A stretch of 64,000 nucleotides of DNA from Roseateles sp. XES5 (GCF_020535545.1 NZ_CP084753.1:831177-895176); one strand, 5' to 3'. Counted from the first letter of the stretch, positions 25,965-35,177 are shown. Program-made: numbers and translations. The notes: generated by a model from the sequence alone, not told the origin.

Positions 25965-27422
25965 TCAGCGCTCTCGCCCTGCTTCATCGAGCGCCTGGGT
26001 AATCGGCGACAGCAGATACTGGATAATGCGTCGCTCTCCAGTCTTGATTTCCGCCTGTACGGACAGTCCCGGTCCAAGTTCCTGGTTTCGCCCGCGAACG
26101 CGGATGCTGTTCTCAAGAAGGCGGATTCGAGCGGAGTAGACAAGACCGGGCTGCACCGGCCGGCCTTTCTCGTCGCGTTGCGGTCCCTGCTGCGAGAGGT
26201 CGATGGCATCGCGGCTGATCGTTTCAACCACGCCTGGGATCAAGCCGTGCTCCGTGAAGGGGAAGGCTTCAAGCTTGACCCGGACCGATTGACCCTCCTG
26301 CACAAAGCCGATGTCCCTGTTCATGACCTGCGCCTCGACCTCGATCTCCGTACCGTCGGGCACGATGACCATGAGCGGTTGAGCCTCTTGGACCACCCCG
26401 CCCAGTGTCGAGATAACGAGCTGCTGCACCGTGCCAGCCACCGGCGCTCGCAACTGGAGGAGTTCGCGGCGGCGCGTGGCCTTCAGCACCTCGTCCTGCG
26501 CCAGATCGGCTTTGTCCCTGGCTTGAACGAGCTCGGTGACAGCCGCCTTGCTGAAGGTCTCTCGCATTCGGGTGATATCGGCTTCCAGCGAAGCGATCGC
26601 AGCGCGGGCGCGCTCCGCATTGGCCCGCTGCACCTCGATATTCTGAAGATGCTCGATCCGCCGCTGTTCAAATTCGAGCAGGTTCAGCCGCGTGAAGCTC
26701 CCCTGCCGCGTGAGTTCGCGCCGGGCCTCAAGCTGCTGGTCCACGAGCGGCAGGGTTTGCTGCAGCTTGTTGATCTCGGCCTGCGCCGATGTCAACTCGG
26801 CCTGCCGCTGCCCGATTTGCTGGCGCAGGCTCGCTATCTGGGCCTCATATTCGGCGATGCTCGTGCTCACGAACTGCTGCTCGATCGCTATGGTCGCCTC
26901 CGGCATTCCCTCTGGCGCGAGGAAGCCCGTGGGTTTGCCACCGAGATAGGAGAGGACTGCGGCATTGCGGGCCTCTACGACGCGGGCTGCCACCAATGTC
27001 TGCCGGGCTTGAGATTCGTCCGCTATCGCGACCGTCGGATCGAGCTCGACGAGGATCTGGCCTTCTTCGACATGCTGTCCGTTGCGCACATGGATGGCGC
27101 GCACCGAGCCGATCTCCAGCGGTTGGATGGTTTTCACCTTGCTGGAGGGAATGATCTTGCCGCTGGCAACGGCAACGACGTCGATCGTTCCGATCATCGA
27201 CCAGACGAGCGCCGCTGTGAAGAAAGCGCAGGTCATGAGAAGCAGCTTGCGCAAGCCTGGGCTCGGCGGCTTCTCCATGATCTCCAGTGCGGCGGGCAGG
27301 AACTCGTGGTCGGAGATCGGGCGCTTGTTGCGATCCGCCTCGTTCTGCGCGCCCCAGCTCGCCCGCAGGACTGCGAGATGCCGAAACAGGTTGGGGAAGC
27401 GGTCTGCGACCCACGCGCTCAT
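25965..27422 (-). CDS. HlyD-family type I secretion periplasmic adaptor
   Basis: 485 aa. A cytoplasmic N-terminus of about 57 residues is followed by one membrane segment (about 58-80, LLLMTCAFFTAALVW), then a lipoyl/biotinyl-like half (SGKIIPSSKVKTIQPLEIG, VRNGQHVEEGQILVELDP). A long helical hairpin occupies the middle, and a C-terminal HlyD domain ends in AEIKTGERRIIQYLLSPI, typical of T1SS adaptors. It should span the periplasm and connect the ABC exporter to a TolC-like outer-membrane channel, for which I see no gene in this window. The ATG overlaps the exporter stop (ATGA), so the two genes are one operon. Length is normal for the family. Confidence 0.93.
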   Translation of the reverse strand: MSAWVADRFPNLFRHLAVLRASWGAQNEADRNKRPISDHEFLPAALEIMEKPPSPGLRKLLLMTCAFFTAALVWSMIGTIDVVAVASGKIIPSSKVKTIQPLEIGSVRAIHVRNGQHVEEGQILVELDPTVAIADESQARQTLVAARVVEARNAAVLSYLGGKPTGFLAPEGMPEATIAIEQQFVSTSIAEYEAQIASLRQQIGQRQAELTSAQAEINKLQQTLPLVDQQLEARRELTRQGSFTRLNLLEFEQRRIEHLQNIEVQRANAERARAAIASLEADITRMRETFSKAAVTELVQARDKADLAQDEVLKATRRRELLQLRAPVAGTVQQLVISTLGGVVQEAQPLMVIVPDGTEIEVEAQVMNRDIGFVQEGQSVRVKLEAFPFTEHGLIPGVVETISRDAIDLSQQGPQRDEKGRPVQPGLVYSARIRLLENSIRVRGRNQELGPGLSVQAEIKTGERRIIQYLLSPITQALDEAGRER

Positions 27423-29605
27423 GCGGCCGGCCCCATCTGCTTGGTGTAGAGTTGAGCGTAGCGGCCGCCGCTGCGCAAAAGGGTGTGGTGATCACCGATC
27501 TCGGTGATCTCGCCCGCCTCGACGGTAACGATCCGATTGCACTGACGTACGGCAGAAAGCCGATGCGCGATGATGATGACCGTCCGGCCGTGGGCAATGC
27601 CGGCAAGATTGTGCTGGATGATCTCTTCACTCTCGGCATCGAGGGCGCTTGTCGCCTCGTCGAGGATCAGGATGCGGGGATTGCCGATCAGGGCCCGAGC
27701 GATGGCCATGCGTTGCCGCTGTCCGCCGGAAAGGTTGCTGCCGCGCTCATCGATCACCGTATCATAGCCGTGGGAAAGCCCGAGGATGAAGTCATGGGCC
27801 CCCGCCAATTGCGCGGCGGCGATGACCCGCTCCATGGGCATGGTGGCGTCTGCAAGCGCGATATTTTCGCGAACGGATCGGTTGAAGAGAATGTTCTCCT
27901 GAAGCACGACACCGATCTGCCGGCGCAGCCAGGCCGGATCGACGAGCGCGAGATCGACGCCGTCGACCAGCACCCTGCCCTGCTCGGGCACATAGAGGCG
28001 CTGGACGAGCTTGGTCAGCGTGGATTTGCCCGATCCCGACGGGCCGACGACACCGATCATTTCGCCCGGCTGGATGGAGAGCGAGACACCGCGCAGCGCC
28101 TCCGGCGCGTCCGGTCGGTAACGGAACCGCACACGATCGAAGGTGACGGCACCCTTGATGGGGGGCAAGCTCGCACGGTTCGGATTGTGCTCCGGTTCGG
28201 CCGGTGTGTTCAGCACGTCGCCGAGCCGGTCGACGGAGATACGGACCTGCTGAAAATCCTGCCAGAGCTGGGACAGCCGCAGGATCGGCTGGGCCACACG
28301 GCCCGACAGCATGTTGAAAGCGACTAGCGAGCCGACCGAAAGATCGCCGGCGATCACCGCCTTCGCCCCGAAATAGAGGATCGCCACCGTCGTGAGCTTG
28401 GAGACGAGCTGGATCAGATGACTGCCCCAGTTCGCCAGCGTCGCGACCTGGAAGCCTGTCGCGGTGTAGCCGGCGAATTGCCGCTCCCATTTCGCACGCA
28501 TCTGGGGTTCGACAGCCATCGCTTTCAACGTGCCGATACCCGTAACGCTCTCGACCAGGAAGGATTGGTTCTCGGCGCCGCGCTTGAACTTCTCGTCGAG
28601 CCGCGCGCGCAGCGGCGGCGTTACGACAACCGAGATCGCGACGTAGAGGGGGATCGACAGGGTCACGATCAGGGTGAGAAGCGGGCTGTAGGCATACATG
28701 ACCGCGAAGAAGACGATCGTGAAGAAGAGGTCGATCACGACCGTCACGGCGTTCGACGTCAGGAACTCGCGGATGCGCTCGAGCTCGCGGACGCGGGCGA
28801 CACTGTCGCCGACCCGGCGCGCCTCGAAATAGGAGAGCGGCAGGTTGAGGAGATGGCGGAACAACTGGGCGGAAAGTTCGCTGTCGACGCGATTGGTCGT
28901 GTGTGCGAACAGCCAGTTGCGAAGGGCCGAAAGGCCGGTTTCGAAGGTGAGCACCGCGGCGAGGCCGATCACCAGCACATCGAGGGTGGTCAGCGACTGG
29001 TGGACGAGCACCTTGTCGATGACGAGCTGGAAGAAAATCGGCGAGACAAGGCCCATCAATTGCAGGAAGAAGGAGCCGATCAGCACATCGCGCAGCGGGC
29101 CGCGATACTTCACGAGCGCCGGGATGAACCAACTGATGTCGAAGGGACGCGCGACGCCCGTCATCAGCTCGCGCGTCGTCATCAGAAGAAGCCGACCGGC
29201 GAAGCGGGCGGCGAATTCATCCGCCGTCCAGATCTCCGGACGGTCGCCGGCGCCCCGCTGGATGAGGAAACGAACGCCGTCCGGCTGCTGGTCGACCTTC
29301 AGGAGGATGACAGCCTCATCGTCTCGAAGCTCAGCGATCGCCGGCAGCGGGACTTTCTCCAGGCCGGCAACCGGAACCGACTTGATCCGGGCGACGATCT
29401 TCAGACGCTTGGCAATGCGCGCGAGATCCTCAAGCTGGAAGGTTTCCCCCGGCGCACCATGATCATGGATGATTTGGGCGGGATCGGCCGGGACACCGAG
29501 GAATTTCGCGACGAGCACGAAGGCAAGCAACGTCTCGGGGAAAACCGGACCAGTTGGTTCGACCGTGCTTGCGGGCACTTCATGTAGTTCAACAACAGCC
29601 GACAT
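27419..29605 (-). CDS. HlyB/RtxB-like type I secretion ABC exporter with inactive C39-like domain
   Basis: 728 aa. Residues 1-150 form a C39 peptidase-like domain without the catalytic Cys and its context, so a chaperone-like domain as in HlyB that binds unfolded RTX substrate without cleaving it. A six-helix membrane domain follows (about 165-450), then an ATPase domain with Walker A GPSGSGKST, Q-loop VLQENILF, signature LSGGQRQRMAIARAL, Walker B ILILDEATSALD and H-loop IAHRLS. It should energise one-step export of the giant RTX protein across both membranes. First gene of the operon; a 377-bp gap separates it from the AraC gene and contains the tandem motif 142 nt upstream of the start. Confidence 0.95.
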   Translation of the reverse strand: MSAVVELHEVPASTVEPTGPVFPETLLAFVLVAKFLGVPADPAQIIHDHGAPGETFQLEDLARIAKRLKIVARIKSVPVAGLEKVPLPAIAELRDDEAVILLKVDQQPDGVRFLIQRGAGDRPEIWTADEFAARFAGRLLLMTTRELMTGVARPFDISWFIPALVKYRGPLRDVLIGSFFLQLMGLVSPIFFQLVIDKVLVHQSLTTLDVLVIGLAAVLTFETGLSALRNWLFAHTTNRVDSELSAQLFRHLLNLPLSYFEARRVGDSVARVRELERIREFLTSNAVTVVIDLFFTIVFFAVMYAYSPLLTLIVTLSIPLYVAISVVVTPPLRARLDEKFKRGAENQSFLVESVTGIGTLKAMAVEPQMRAKWERQFAGYTATGFQVATLANWGSHLIQLVSKLTTVAILYFGAKAVIAGDLSVGSLVAFNMLSGRVAQPILRLSQLWQDFQQVRISVDRLGDVLNTPAEPEHNPNRASLPPIKGAVTFDRVRFRYRPDAPEALRGVSLSIQPGEMIGVVGPSGSGKSTLTKLVQRLYVPEQGRVLVDGVDLALVDPAWLRRQIGVVLQENILFNRSVRENIALADATMPMERVIAAAQLAGAHDFILGLSHGYDTVIDERGSNLSGGQRQRMAIARALIGNPRILILDEATSALDAESEEIIQHNLAGIAHGRTVIIIAHRLSAVRQCNRIVTVEAGEITEIGDHHTLLRSGGRYAQLYTKQMGPAA

Positions 29606-29746
29606 ATTACCGTAGCACCCAGCCAGGACAATCGGATCCGAACGGACGGCTACTTGGTATTGTCAGTCCCCTGCGAAAGAAATGCCTATAGCATTTTCGG
29701 AAATCAATGTGCGAACGGTGCTGTAACGGCGCCGGTTTCGATTCTC

Positions 29747-29781
29747 TTGCGCGATCTGTCCATCTGTTGCGCGATTTGTCC
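29747..29781 (-). promoter_or_regulatory. Tandem 15-bp motif, 20-bp period, upstream of exporter gene
   Basis: The plus strand reads TTGCGCGATCTGTCC, ATCTG, TTGCGCGATTTGTCC: two near-identical direct repeats with 20-bp period. It shares 30 of 35 positions with 25645-25679, in the same orientation toward the genes. The adjacent AraC-family gene is the obvious candidate binder. Confidence 0.72.
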
Positions 29782-29983
29782 TTTTCAGCCCTCGGCACCA
29801 CGAATCTCACCGCGACCTGACCGCTGCGCATGCCATTCAGTCCGGCCATTCTTATGGTTGAACGAGAAAGCGCCGATCCGAAGCCATCGGCTTCAAAGCC
29901 AAAGCGGCTTGCCAGAATCTGCTGCGCGACGCCTGCAAATTCCTGGATATGGTTCGTCCCATCACATGAAGGTCTTCGCGTGA

Positions 29984-31036
29984 TCATGGACGAGACTTTC
30001 GTCTTGTCGCGGCCAGCGGACTGACACCGTATGCATCCCGGAAATACCGGCTGAAACGCCCCGCATTGGTAAAGCCCCATTTCAGCGCGACATCCTCGAT
30101 CGGCTTGTCCGGATTGCTCATCAGTTCCTTGTAAGCGGCATCGAGCCGGGCCTCGCGTTGATATGTAGCGACCGATTGCCCGGTAAAGCGCAGAAAGGCT
30201 GCCTGCAGTGTGCGAAGGCTCACTCCGGACAAGGCGGCCAGCTCCGAACCGTTTGCCGTCTGTCCTGGATTGGCGGCGATATGCTCGAGCACGAGCTTGA
30301 CATATCGCGGCGCCACACTGCTCGACGGCTTGCGCAGGATACTGGAGTAATTGTTCGGCCAGTTCTCGAGGATCGCATCGAGGATCATTTCATTCAGCCG
30401 CGTCGCTGTCAGGGCTCCCGTCGTCAGCAGGGAGGAGAAATCCTGTCCCGTCGCGAGCGCAATCAAGCTTTTCAAGGCCCCGAGGGCGGGCAGGTCAAGG
30501 TCGACCTCAGAGTGAAAGACGGGCCGCTCGATAATCGGCCGCCCCAGCAAGAGGGAGAGCCGCTCTGCAATCAAGGGGCGGGCGATCACGACCGCGGGCA
30601 TGACCAGCCCATCCCGGAAGGTCATGGATTGATAGGTCGCCGCATCGAACGAGAGCGCCTTGACCGGTGATCCGATCAACTGGCGTCCGCCCAAATCGAC
30701 GGCGAGGCTTCCATTGCTCGGGAGAAAGAAGCAGACGCCATCATATCGCTGCACGGGCACCATGGTGAATGTGCCCTTGAACCTTGCCGAACTGAGATCG
30801 ACGCCGCGAAGCGCAGCGTAGGATCCAATGATCCCCGCCTCCCCTCCGGTATTATCGGGGAACACCCTAATCGGCGCGAACCGATGGGTGAACAGCTCGG
30901 ACACTTCCTCGGCATCCCGAAGATCAAATTCGACGAGAAGCCGCCCAAAAGTGGGAAATGCCCCCAAGCGTGGGACATCGATGCCCGCATCCTGCAGAAC
31001 ATCCGAAACAGGCGCGTAGGACTGAGCATTAGACAT
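29984..31036 (-). CDS. AraC-family transcriptional regulator
   Basis: About 350 aa from the ATG at 31036 (MSNAQSYAP); an ATG at 31054 would add six residues, and the open frame runs further upstream to 31306 without family-like sequence. The N-terminal two thirds resemble the AraC-binding-like ligand domain found in many proteobacterial regulators (for example EFDLRDAEEVSELFTHRF). The C-terminal hundred residues hold two helix-turn-helices: GSELAALSGVSLRTLQAAFLRF, then VALKWGFTNAGRFSRYFRDAYG, the classic AraC signature. It is immediately upstream of the secretion operon on the same strand, and a tandem direct-repeat motif sits in the gap between them. I infer that it controls the exporter and RTX promoters. 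The effector is unknown. Confidence 0.88.
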   Translation of the reverse strand: MSNAQSYAPVSDVLQDAGIDVPRLGAFPTFGRLLVEFDLRDAEEVSELFTHRFAPIRVFPDNTGGEAGIIGSYAALRGVDLSSARFKGTFTMVPVQRYDGVCFFLPSNGSLAVDLGGRQLIGSPVKALSFDAATYQSMTFRDGLVMPAVVIARPLIAERLSLLLGRPIIERPVFHSEVDLDLPALGALKSLIALATGQDFSSLLTTGALTATRLNEMILDAILENWPNNYSSILRKPSSSVAPRYVKLVLEHIAANPGQTANGSELAALSGVSLRTLQAAFLRFTGQSVATYQREARLDAAYKELMSNPDKPIEDVALKWGFTNAGRFSRYFRDAYGVSPLAATRRKSRP

Positions 31037-31323
31037 GGTTTTCGTTGAAGCCATGAGCGAGGAGCAGATGTGTTTTGCGGCCAATGCCTCGAGGAATTCC
31101 GAGACTCCAAAGGTCCGAAGGCGCAACCAGATCACCCGAAATATGCCGCGACCGGCAATCGGCCGGCGGCGGAATTTGGCGGGCAGCACCCGCGTCAAGT
31201 GAGCGGCCATGCACTTTGCTTGGCCGACGTGCGGCAAGCCGCTCGGAATTCGACATGACACATCCACTCTCAAAGATGACGCCGAGACGGGATGCGACGC
31301 CTTCACTCAATGTATTACATGCG

Positions 31324-31339
31324 ATTGCAAAATTGCAAT
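31324..31339. promoter_or_regulatory. Palindrome ATTGCAA-AA-TTGCAAT upstream of AraC gene
   Basis: Perfect 7-bp inverted repeat with a 2-bp spacer, in AT-rich sequence about 290 nt before the AraC start. It may be a protein-binding site; no partner is identified. Confidence 0.35.
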
Positions 31340-32198
31340 TCGACGTTGCGAAAAAACTTGACGTTTTCAGCCCATCTTCACAGCCTCCCGTCAGCCGGCT
31401 GAGACTGCGCAAACTATGCCCAATCATGAGGCAAGCGTGCTTCCGCTAAATCCGCGTTGCCCATTGGGAATGGCAGGCTGGCAAGACGGGAAGTGCAAAA
31501 CTTGCTTTCCAAGCCCTTAACACTACATCATTTTCTCTCAATTCTCAGGATAGTCGATGAGAAATGGTCATTGCATCGGGCTCAAGGGGATAACCGAATG
31601 GGAAAGGCAAAGCGAAGAAGGCCCAAGCACTTCGATCTTGTGCAAAAGCGAATCGATACGCCGCTTCGTGGCGCCATGGCCCCACCTGCCCACGCCCGGC
31701 CTCCGGGTTCGCACTAAATTTCTGGTTGAAGAATACAACGGCGCCCGTTTTATGAAAATTCAGGCCGAGTGGGCGTTGCGCCTGAAAGCTCAAGCTCCCT
31801 GCCCGCTGAAGCCTGCTCGTTGATTTGCACGGGGAGCTCACCCAAAAGCTGGAGCGCTCCTCGGCCTGGACCAGCAGGATACGGAAACTGCGGCTCGCCC
31901 GCGTTACCAAAGGCCAGCCGGAGGCGAAGGCAGTCGACATGGTGGAAGGCGCAACGACCAACTGACAGACGTCCATGCCCTCTGTTGTCAGAGCCAAATG
32001 CATGCTCTCGCATTGCACCTTGGTCTGCATGCTGGAGAGATACCTTCCTGAAATCCTCGCGGCCTTGACAAGGTGCTAGGGCTGAAGGACGATCGGTGCA
32101 TGAACACGCGCACCGCCAAAATCACGAATGTAAAAAAAGGCCCTTTCCTGGGGCAGTGATGATCGCGCGCAGTTCATAGCAAGCACACGGATCATGTT

Positions 32199-32222
32199 GA
32201 CCCCGCCGGTTCGGACGGGGTC
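32199..32222 (+). promoter_or_regulatory. Stem-loop in leader of the DapA-family gene
   Basis: GACCCCG and CGGGGTC form a perfect 7-bp stem with a 10-nt loop, followed by TTGCTTGTG, 41 nt before the start codon. It could be a weak terminator or attenuator in the leader. Confidence 0.4.
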
Positions 32223-32263
32223 TTGCTTGTGTTCCGTCTCCGGCTTCAAAGGAGATGGAATTG

Positions 32264-33163
32264 ATGAATGCTAGCTCTTCACCTGTAGGCGGCCTGTGGT
32301 TGCCGCTGATCACACCGTTTCGCGACGGCGAACTCGACGTTTCGTCACTTGCCAGACTCGTCATTCATTTTGCGTCCCAGCCGATCGATGGCTTCATCCT
32401 GGGTGCGACGACCGGTGAGGGCATGGTGCTCGATGACGGTGAACGCGCGCGGCTGGTCGGCGTGACCAATGAGGCCCTGGCGGCTACGGATCGGAAAATC
32501 CCCGTCTATTTCGGCTTGAGCGGCAGCGATACGCGCACGCTGGCTGGAACGCTGGATCGCATGCGATCATGGGGCACGACGGGCTATCTCATCTCCTGCC
32601 CCTATTATACGAGGCCGTCGCAGCGGGGATTGCTTGCCCACTTCTCTGCACTTTCCGAAAGCACCGATCGCCCCATTCTGGTCTACAACATTCCCTACCG
32701 CACCGGCGTCAACCTCAGCAACGAGACGATGTTTCAGCTGGCGGAGCGCGCCAACATCGTGGGCGTCAAGGATTGCTGTGCCGATGCCGCGCAATCTTTC
32801 GACCTGATACGCCAAAAGCCGGAGCGGTTTGCCGTACTGACCGGCGAGGACAGCCACTACTATACTGCCCTCGCACAGGGCGCCGATGGCGGCATCCTGG
32901 TTTCGGCGCATGTGCAGCCTACGGGGCTTGCCACTATTCGCGGCAAGCTGCTTGGCGGCGATCGGGCGGGCGCCTTGGCGGACTGGGCTGATCTCGCCGA
33001 CCTGCCGCGACTGCTGTTCGCCGAACCAAGTCCTGGAGCGGTCAAGCACTGGCTCTGGCGTGCAGGGCTGATCGACAGCCCTGAAATGCGTCTGCCAATG
33101 GTTCCGATCAGCGCCGATCTTGCCGCAAGGATCGACAAGGCGATACCGGCCTACGGCGAATAG
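32264..33163 (+). CDS. DapA-family Schiff-base aldolase (4-hydroxy-tetrahydrodipicolinate synthase-like)
   Basis: 299 aa, a normal length for the DapA/NanA TIM-barrel family. The start at 32264 is chosen because AAAGGAG at 32248-32254 leaves 9 nt; the ATG at 32255 touches that site. Key residues are present: Thr49-Thr50 in GATTGEG, Tyr141 and Arg146 in YNIPYRTG, and the Schiff-base Lys169 in VGVKDC. The Arg after YNIPY is typical of true dihydrodipicolinate synthases, which condense pyruvate with aspartate semialdehyde, and argues against sialate lyase. The gene stands alone, not in a lysine operon, so a paralogue acting on another substrate cannot be excluded. A terminator-like hairpin follows. 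Confidence 0.85.
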   Translation: MNASSSPVGGLWLPLITPFRDGELDVSSLARLVIHFASQPIDGFILGATTGEGMVLDDGERARLVGVTNEALAATDRKIPVYFGLSGSDTRTLAGTLDRMRSWGTTGYLISCPYYTRPSQRGLLAHFSALSESTDRPILVYNIPYRTGVNLSNETMFQLAERANIVGVKDCCADAAQSFDLIRQKPERFAVLTGEDSHYYTALAQGADGGILVSAHVQPTGLATIRGKLLGGDRAGALADWADLADLPRLLFAEPSPGAVKHWLWRAGLIDSPEMRLPMVPISADLAARIDKAIPAYGE

Positions 33164-33175
33164 GCGCGTATTCGG

Positions 33176-33202
33176 GCGGCAGGCCTGACTTTCGCCTGCC
33201 GC
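33176..33202 (+). terminator. Hairpin after the DapA-family gene
   Basis: GCGGCAGGC (33176-33184) and GCCTGCCGC (33194-33202) form a perfect 9-bp stem with a 9-nt loop, 12 nt after the stop codon. No T-tract follows, so termination strength is uncertain. Confidence 0.5.
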
Positions 33203-33410
33203 GTCCGGCTCAGGATGTCATCGTCCGGGTGTTTCGGTATTGACGGTTGCGGCGCTCGGGCTTCTGCCGCGGAGTGGAAGCAAGCGCCGCTTGACGCAAT
33301 CAAATCTTGCCAACGGCCGAGGTTCTTCTTAGCCTTTTTCTAGCATGCGCTGGAGGTACCACTGGTGGGCTGCAGGGCGGGTGCGGCAATGGGCATGAGA
33401 AGGTAGGCAG

Positions 33411-34409
33411 ATGAAAAAACTTGCATTGATGACGATAGCATTCGCGTTCCCGATGGTCGCCCATGCTGAGGTCGTTGCCCCCAAGGTTTTGGTGATCACC
33501 ATGTTCGGAGAAGAGACCAAGCCGTGGCTCGATAACTTGAAACTGCCCAAACACATTACCGTGCCAGGGCTTGCCAAGAATGCGCCCGACGTTGCCTGCA
33601 ATGACGATCTCTGCGTCATGACGACCACGATGGGCTTTGCCAATGCGGCCGCGTCCACTGCCGCTGTTGCGCTATCGGACAAGTTCGATCTGTCGAAAAC
33701 CTATTTCATCGTCGCGGGCATTGCCGGGATCGCCCCTTCCAAGGGTACGCTCGGTTCGGCGGCTTGGGCCGACTATGTCGTCGACGGCGGCCTTTTCCAC
33801 CGCATGGCTGCGTCCGAGGCTCCCGCCGAATGGACATCGACCGTCGTCGAACTCGGTGCGAAGGCACCGGACGAAAAGCAGGTCTGGGGAGCCGGAACGG
33901 AGGTCTATGAAATGAACAAGGCCTTGCTGGATGCAGCACTTGCCGCAAGCCGCAATGTCACGCTCGCCGACGGCGAGACCGCGGCCGCCTATCGCGCACT
34001 CTATTCGCAGCCTGCCGCCAAGGCCAAGCCGACGGTGACGAGTTGCACGACCGTCTCGGCCGATACCTATTGGCACGGTGCGGGCGTTGCGACCGAACTG
34101 GCCGCGCATGCAAAGCTCCTCACGGATGGAAAGGCGGACTACTGCACGAGCCAGATGGAGGACAATGCCACTCTGGCCGCGCTCAGCCGCGCCGCGGAGG
34201 CCGGACGACTGGATTTCAGCCGTGTCGCGGTTCTCCGCACCGCGTCCAATTTCGACCGGCCATATGACGGTCAGAGCACGGCGGAGTCGCTGGCTGCGAA
34301 GTCCGGCGGCTTCGGCCCTGCCACCCAGAATGCCTTCCTGGTCGGCAATGCTCTCGCCCAGGACATCGTCGCCAACTGGAACCGCTATGAGCCGGGGGTG
34401 AAGCAGTAA
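33411..34409 (+). CDS. Purine nucleoside permease (NUP) family periplasmic protein
   Basis: 332 aa with an N-terminal signal peptide (MKKLALMTIAFAFPMVAHA, predicted cleavage before EV). The mature part matches the purine nucleoside permease family (PF06516, a nucleoside-phosphorylase-like fold): PKVLVITMFGEETKPW at the start, TTMGFANAAAS, then GIAGIAPSKGTLGSAAWADYVVDG. Near the C-terminus, YCTSQMEDNATLAALSRA and LRTASNFDRP are highly characteristic. Members are named for roles in nucleoside uptake but are exported or periplasmic proteins related to phosphorylases; the exact activity is uncertain. The gene is alone, with 247 bp before it. The start is supported by AGGTAGGCAG about 6 nt upstream. 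Confidence 0.88.
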   Translation: MKKLALMTIAFAFPMVAHAEVVAPKVLVITMFGEETKPWLDNLKLPKHITVPGLAKNAPDVACNDDLCVMTTTMGFANAAASTAAVALSDKFDLSKTYFIVAGIAGIAPSKGTLGSAAWADYVVDGGLFHRMAASEAPAEWTSTVVELGAKAPDEKQVWGAGTEVYEMNKALLDAALAASRNVTLADGETAAAYRALYSQPAAKAKPTVTSCTTVSADTYWHGAGVATELAAHAKLLTDGKADYCTSQMEDNATLAALSRAAEAGRLDFSRVAVLRTASNFDRPYDGQSTAESLAAKSGGFGPATQNAFLVGNALAQDIVANWNRYEPGVKQ

Positions 34410-34677
34410 ACGCACAGCGCCGAACCTACAGTACCCGCCATCGCCTTCGGCCTTTATCATAAGGAGAAGAGACAGGCGCCACGCGCGCTGATTTTGACCT
34501 CCTGATAACGGAAAACACGCGTATAAAGTCAGAGCTATGCAAGCAACTTGCCGTTGGAAACAGGCGCCTTCAAGAAAGGCTCATGCGGTTTCTGTAAATT
34601 GTTAGACCCCACCGAAACGTACGGTCGGCTTGGCATTGAACTGATACAAGCACTACCCAGAATCCATACACGCCAAC

Positions 34678-34718
34678 GGCTTTCGTCAGACCCGTGTTCA
34701 GTTGCACTGACGAAAGCC
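34678..34718. repeat. Perfect 12-bp inverted repeat with 17-nt loop
   Basis: GGCTTTCGTCAG at 34678-34689 pairs with CTGACGAAAGCC at 34707-34718. The stem is perfect and the flank is TTCCTT. It may be a terminator or the relic of a mobile element end; it lies about 270 bp from the nearest stop codon. Confidence 0.55.
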
Positions 34719-34937
34719 TTCCTTGTCGATAAGGGCCAAAACCAAGCCAGCAATTCGCAAGGATATGCGCTTCAACGCCATAGACTGGCGTTGCAACAGC
34801 GGTACGGTTGATGACTGGCACCGCGCGGCGCTTGAGATCCGACGCGATACTCCTGAATTTGCCGGAGGCATCGGCCGCTATTCGCGGCAGGCTTCATCCA
34901 TATCGACATGAGGGGAGATAACAGGAATTGAGGAGCC

Positions 34938-35042
34938 TAGAACATTTCCAGCCGAAGCGGTATCGCTTATTCGCATTATAATCATTTAAAAACAAAAAGA
35001 TAGAACACTTTCTGAAAACCGGATTTCATCGGAAATACTCTA
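34938..35042. repeat. RIME-like rhizobial intergenic repeat, diverged copy
   Basis: The element begins TAGAACATTTCC and ends GGAAATACTCTA, imperfect terminal inverted repeats (10 of 12). Inside are CCGAAGCGGTATCGCTT and a run reading TTTAAAAACAAAAAGATAGA, the layout seen in rhizobial RIME-type mosaic elements. A second, better preserved relative lies at 62935-62991. Confidence 0.55.
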
Positions 35043-35177
35043 AAAGCGGCGCCTGCGACACGAGGGAAAAGCATCGTCGATCACGGTGCCCATTTCGGCA
35101 AAAGTGCGGAGCGAGATGGGCCGCCACGGCCGAAGACATCGGTCGTGAGCGCGCCCTGCCCACCAGGGCCAAGTTGC

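Larger units (their letters stand above)
31037..32263. other. Gene-poor interval of about 1.2 kb upstream of the AraC gene
   Basis: I found no gene I can support. Open frames of 60-160 codons occur on both strands but lack a ribosome-binding site, family resemblance or consistent codon use. The interval contains a perfect 7-bp-arm palindrome at 31324-31339 and a stem-loop at 32199-32222, and should hold promoters for the AraC gene (leftward) and the DapA-like gene (rightward). Confidence 0.55.
34410..35177. other. 768-bp intergenic stretch with hairpin and RIME-like element
   Basis: No gene is supported. The part at 34500-34900 has several short open frames of unlike codon use and a long inverted repeat (34678-34718). 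The part at 34938-35042 is a RIME-like repeat. The stretch separates the rightward permease-family gene from the leftward LacI gene. Confidence 0.55.

Noticed and set aside
25878..27449. Plus-strand open frame of 523 codons opposite the HlyD gene
   Set aside because: The minus-strand HlyD protein has a membrane segment, lipoyl motif and conserved C-terminus; the plus strand has none.
31390..31410. Possible third copy of the tandem TTGCGCGATTTGTCC motif before the AraC gene
   Set aside because: CTGCGCAAACTATGCCC matches only loosely and is not repeated at 20-bp spacing.
31545..32030. Minus-strand open frame of 161 codons in the gap before the DapA-like gene
   Set aside because: No ribosome-binding site, no recognised family and mixed codon usage; overlaps other chance frames on both strands.
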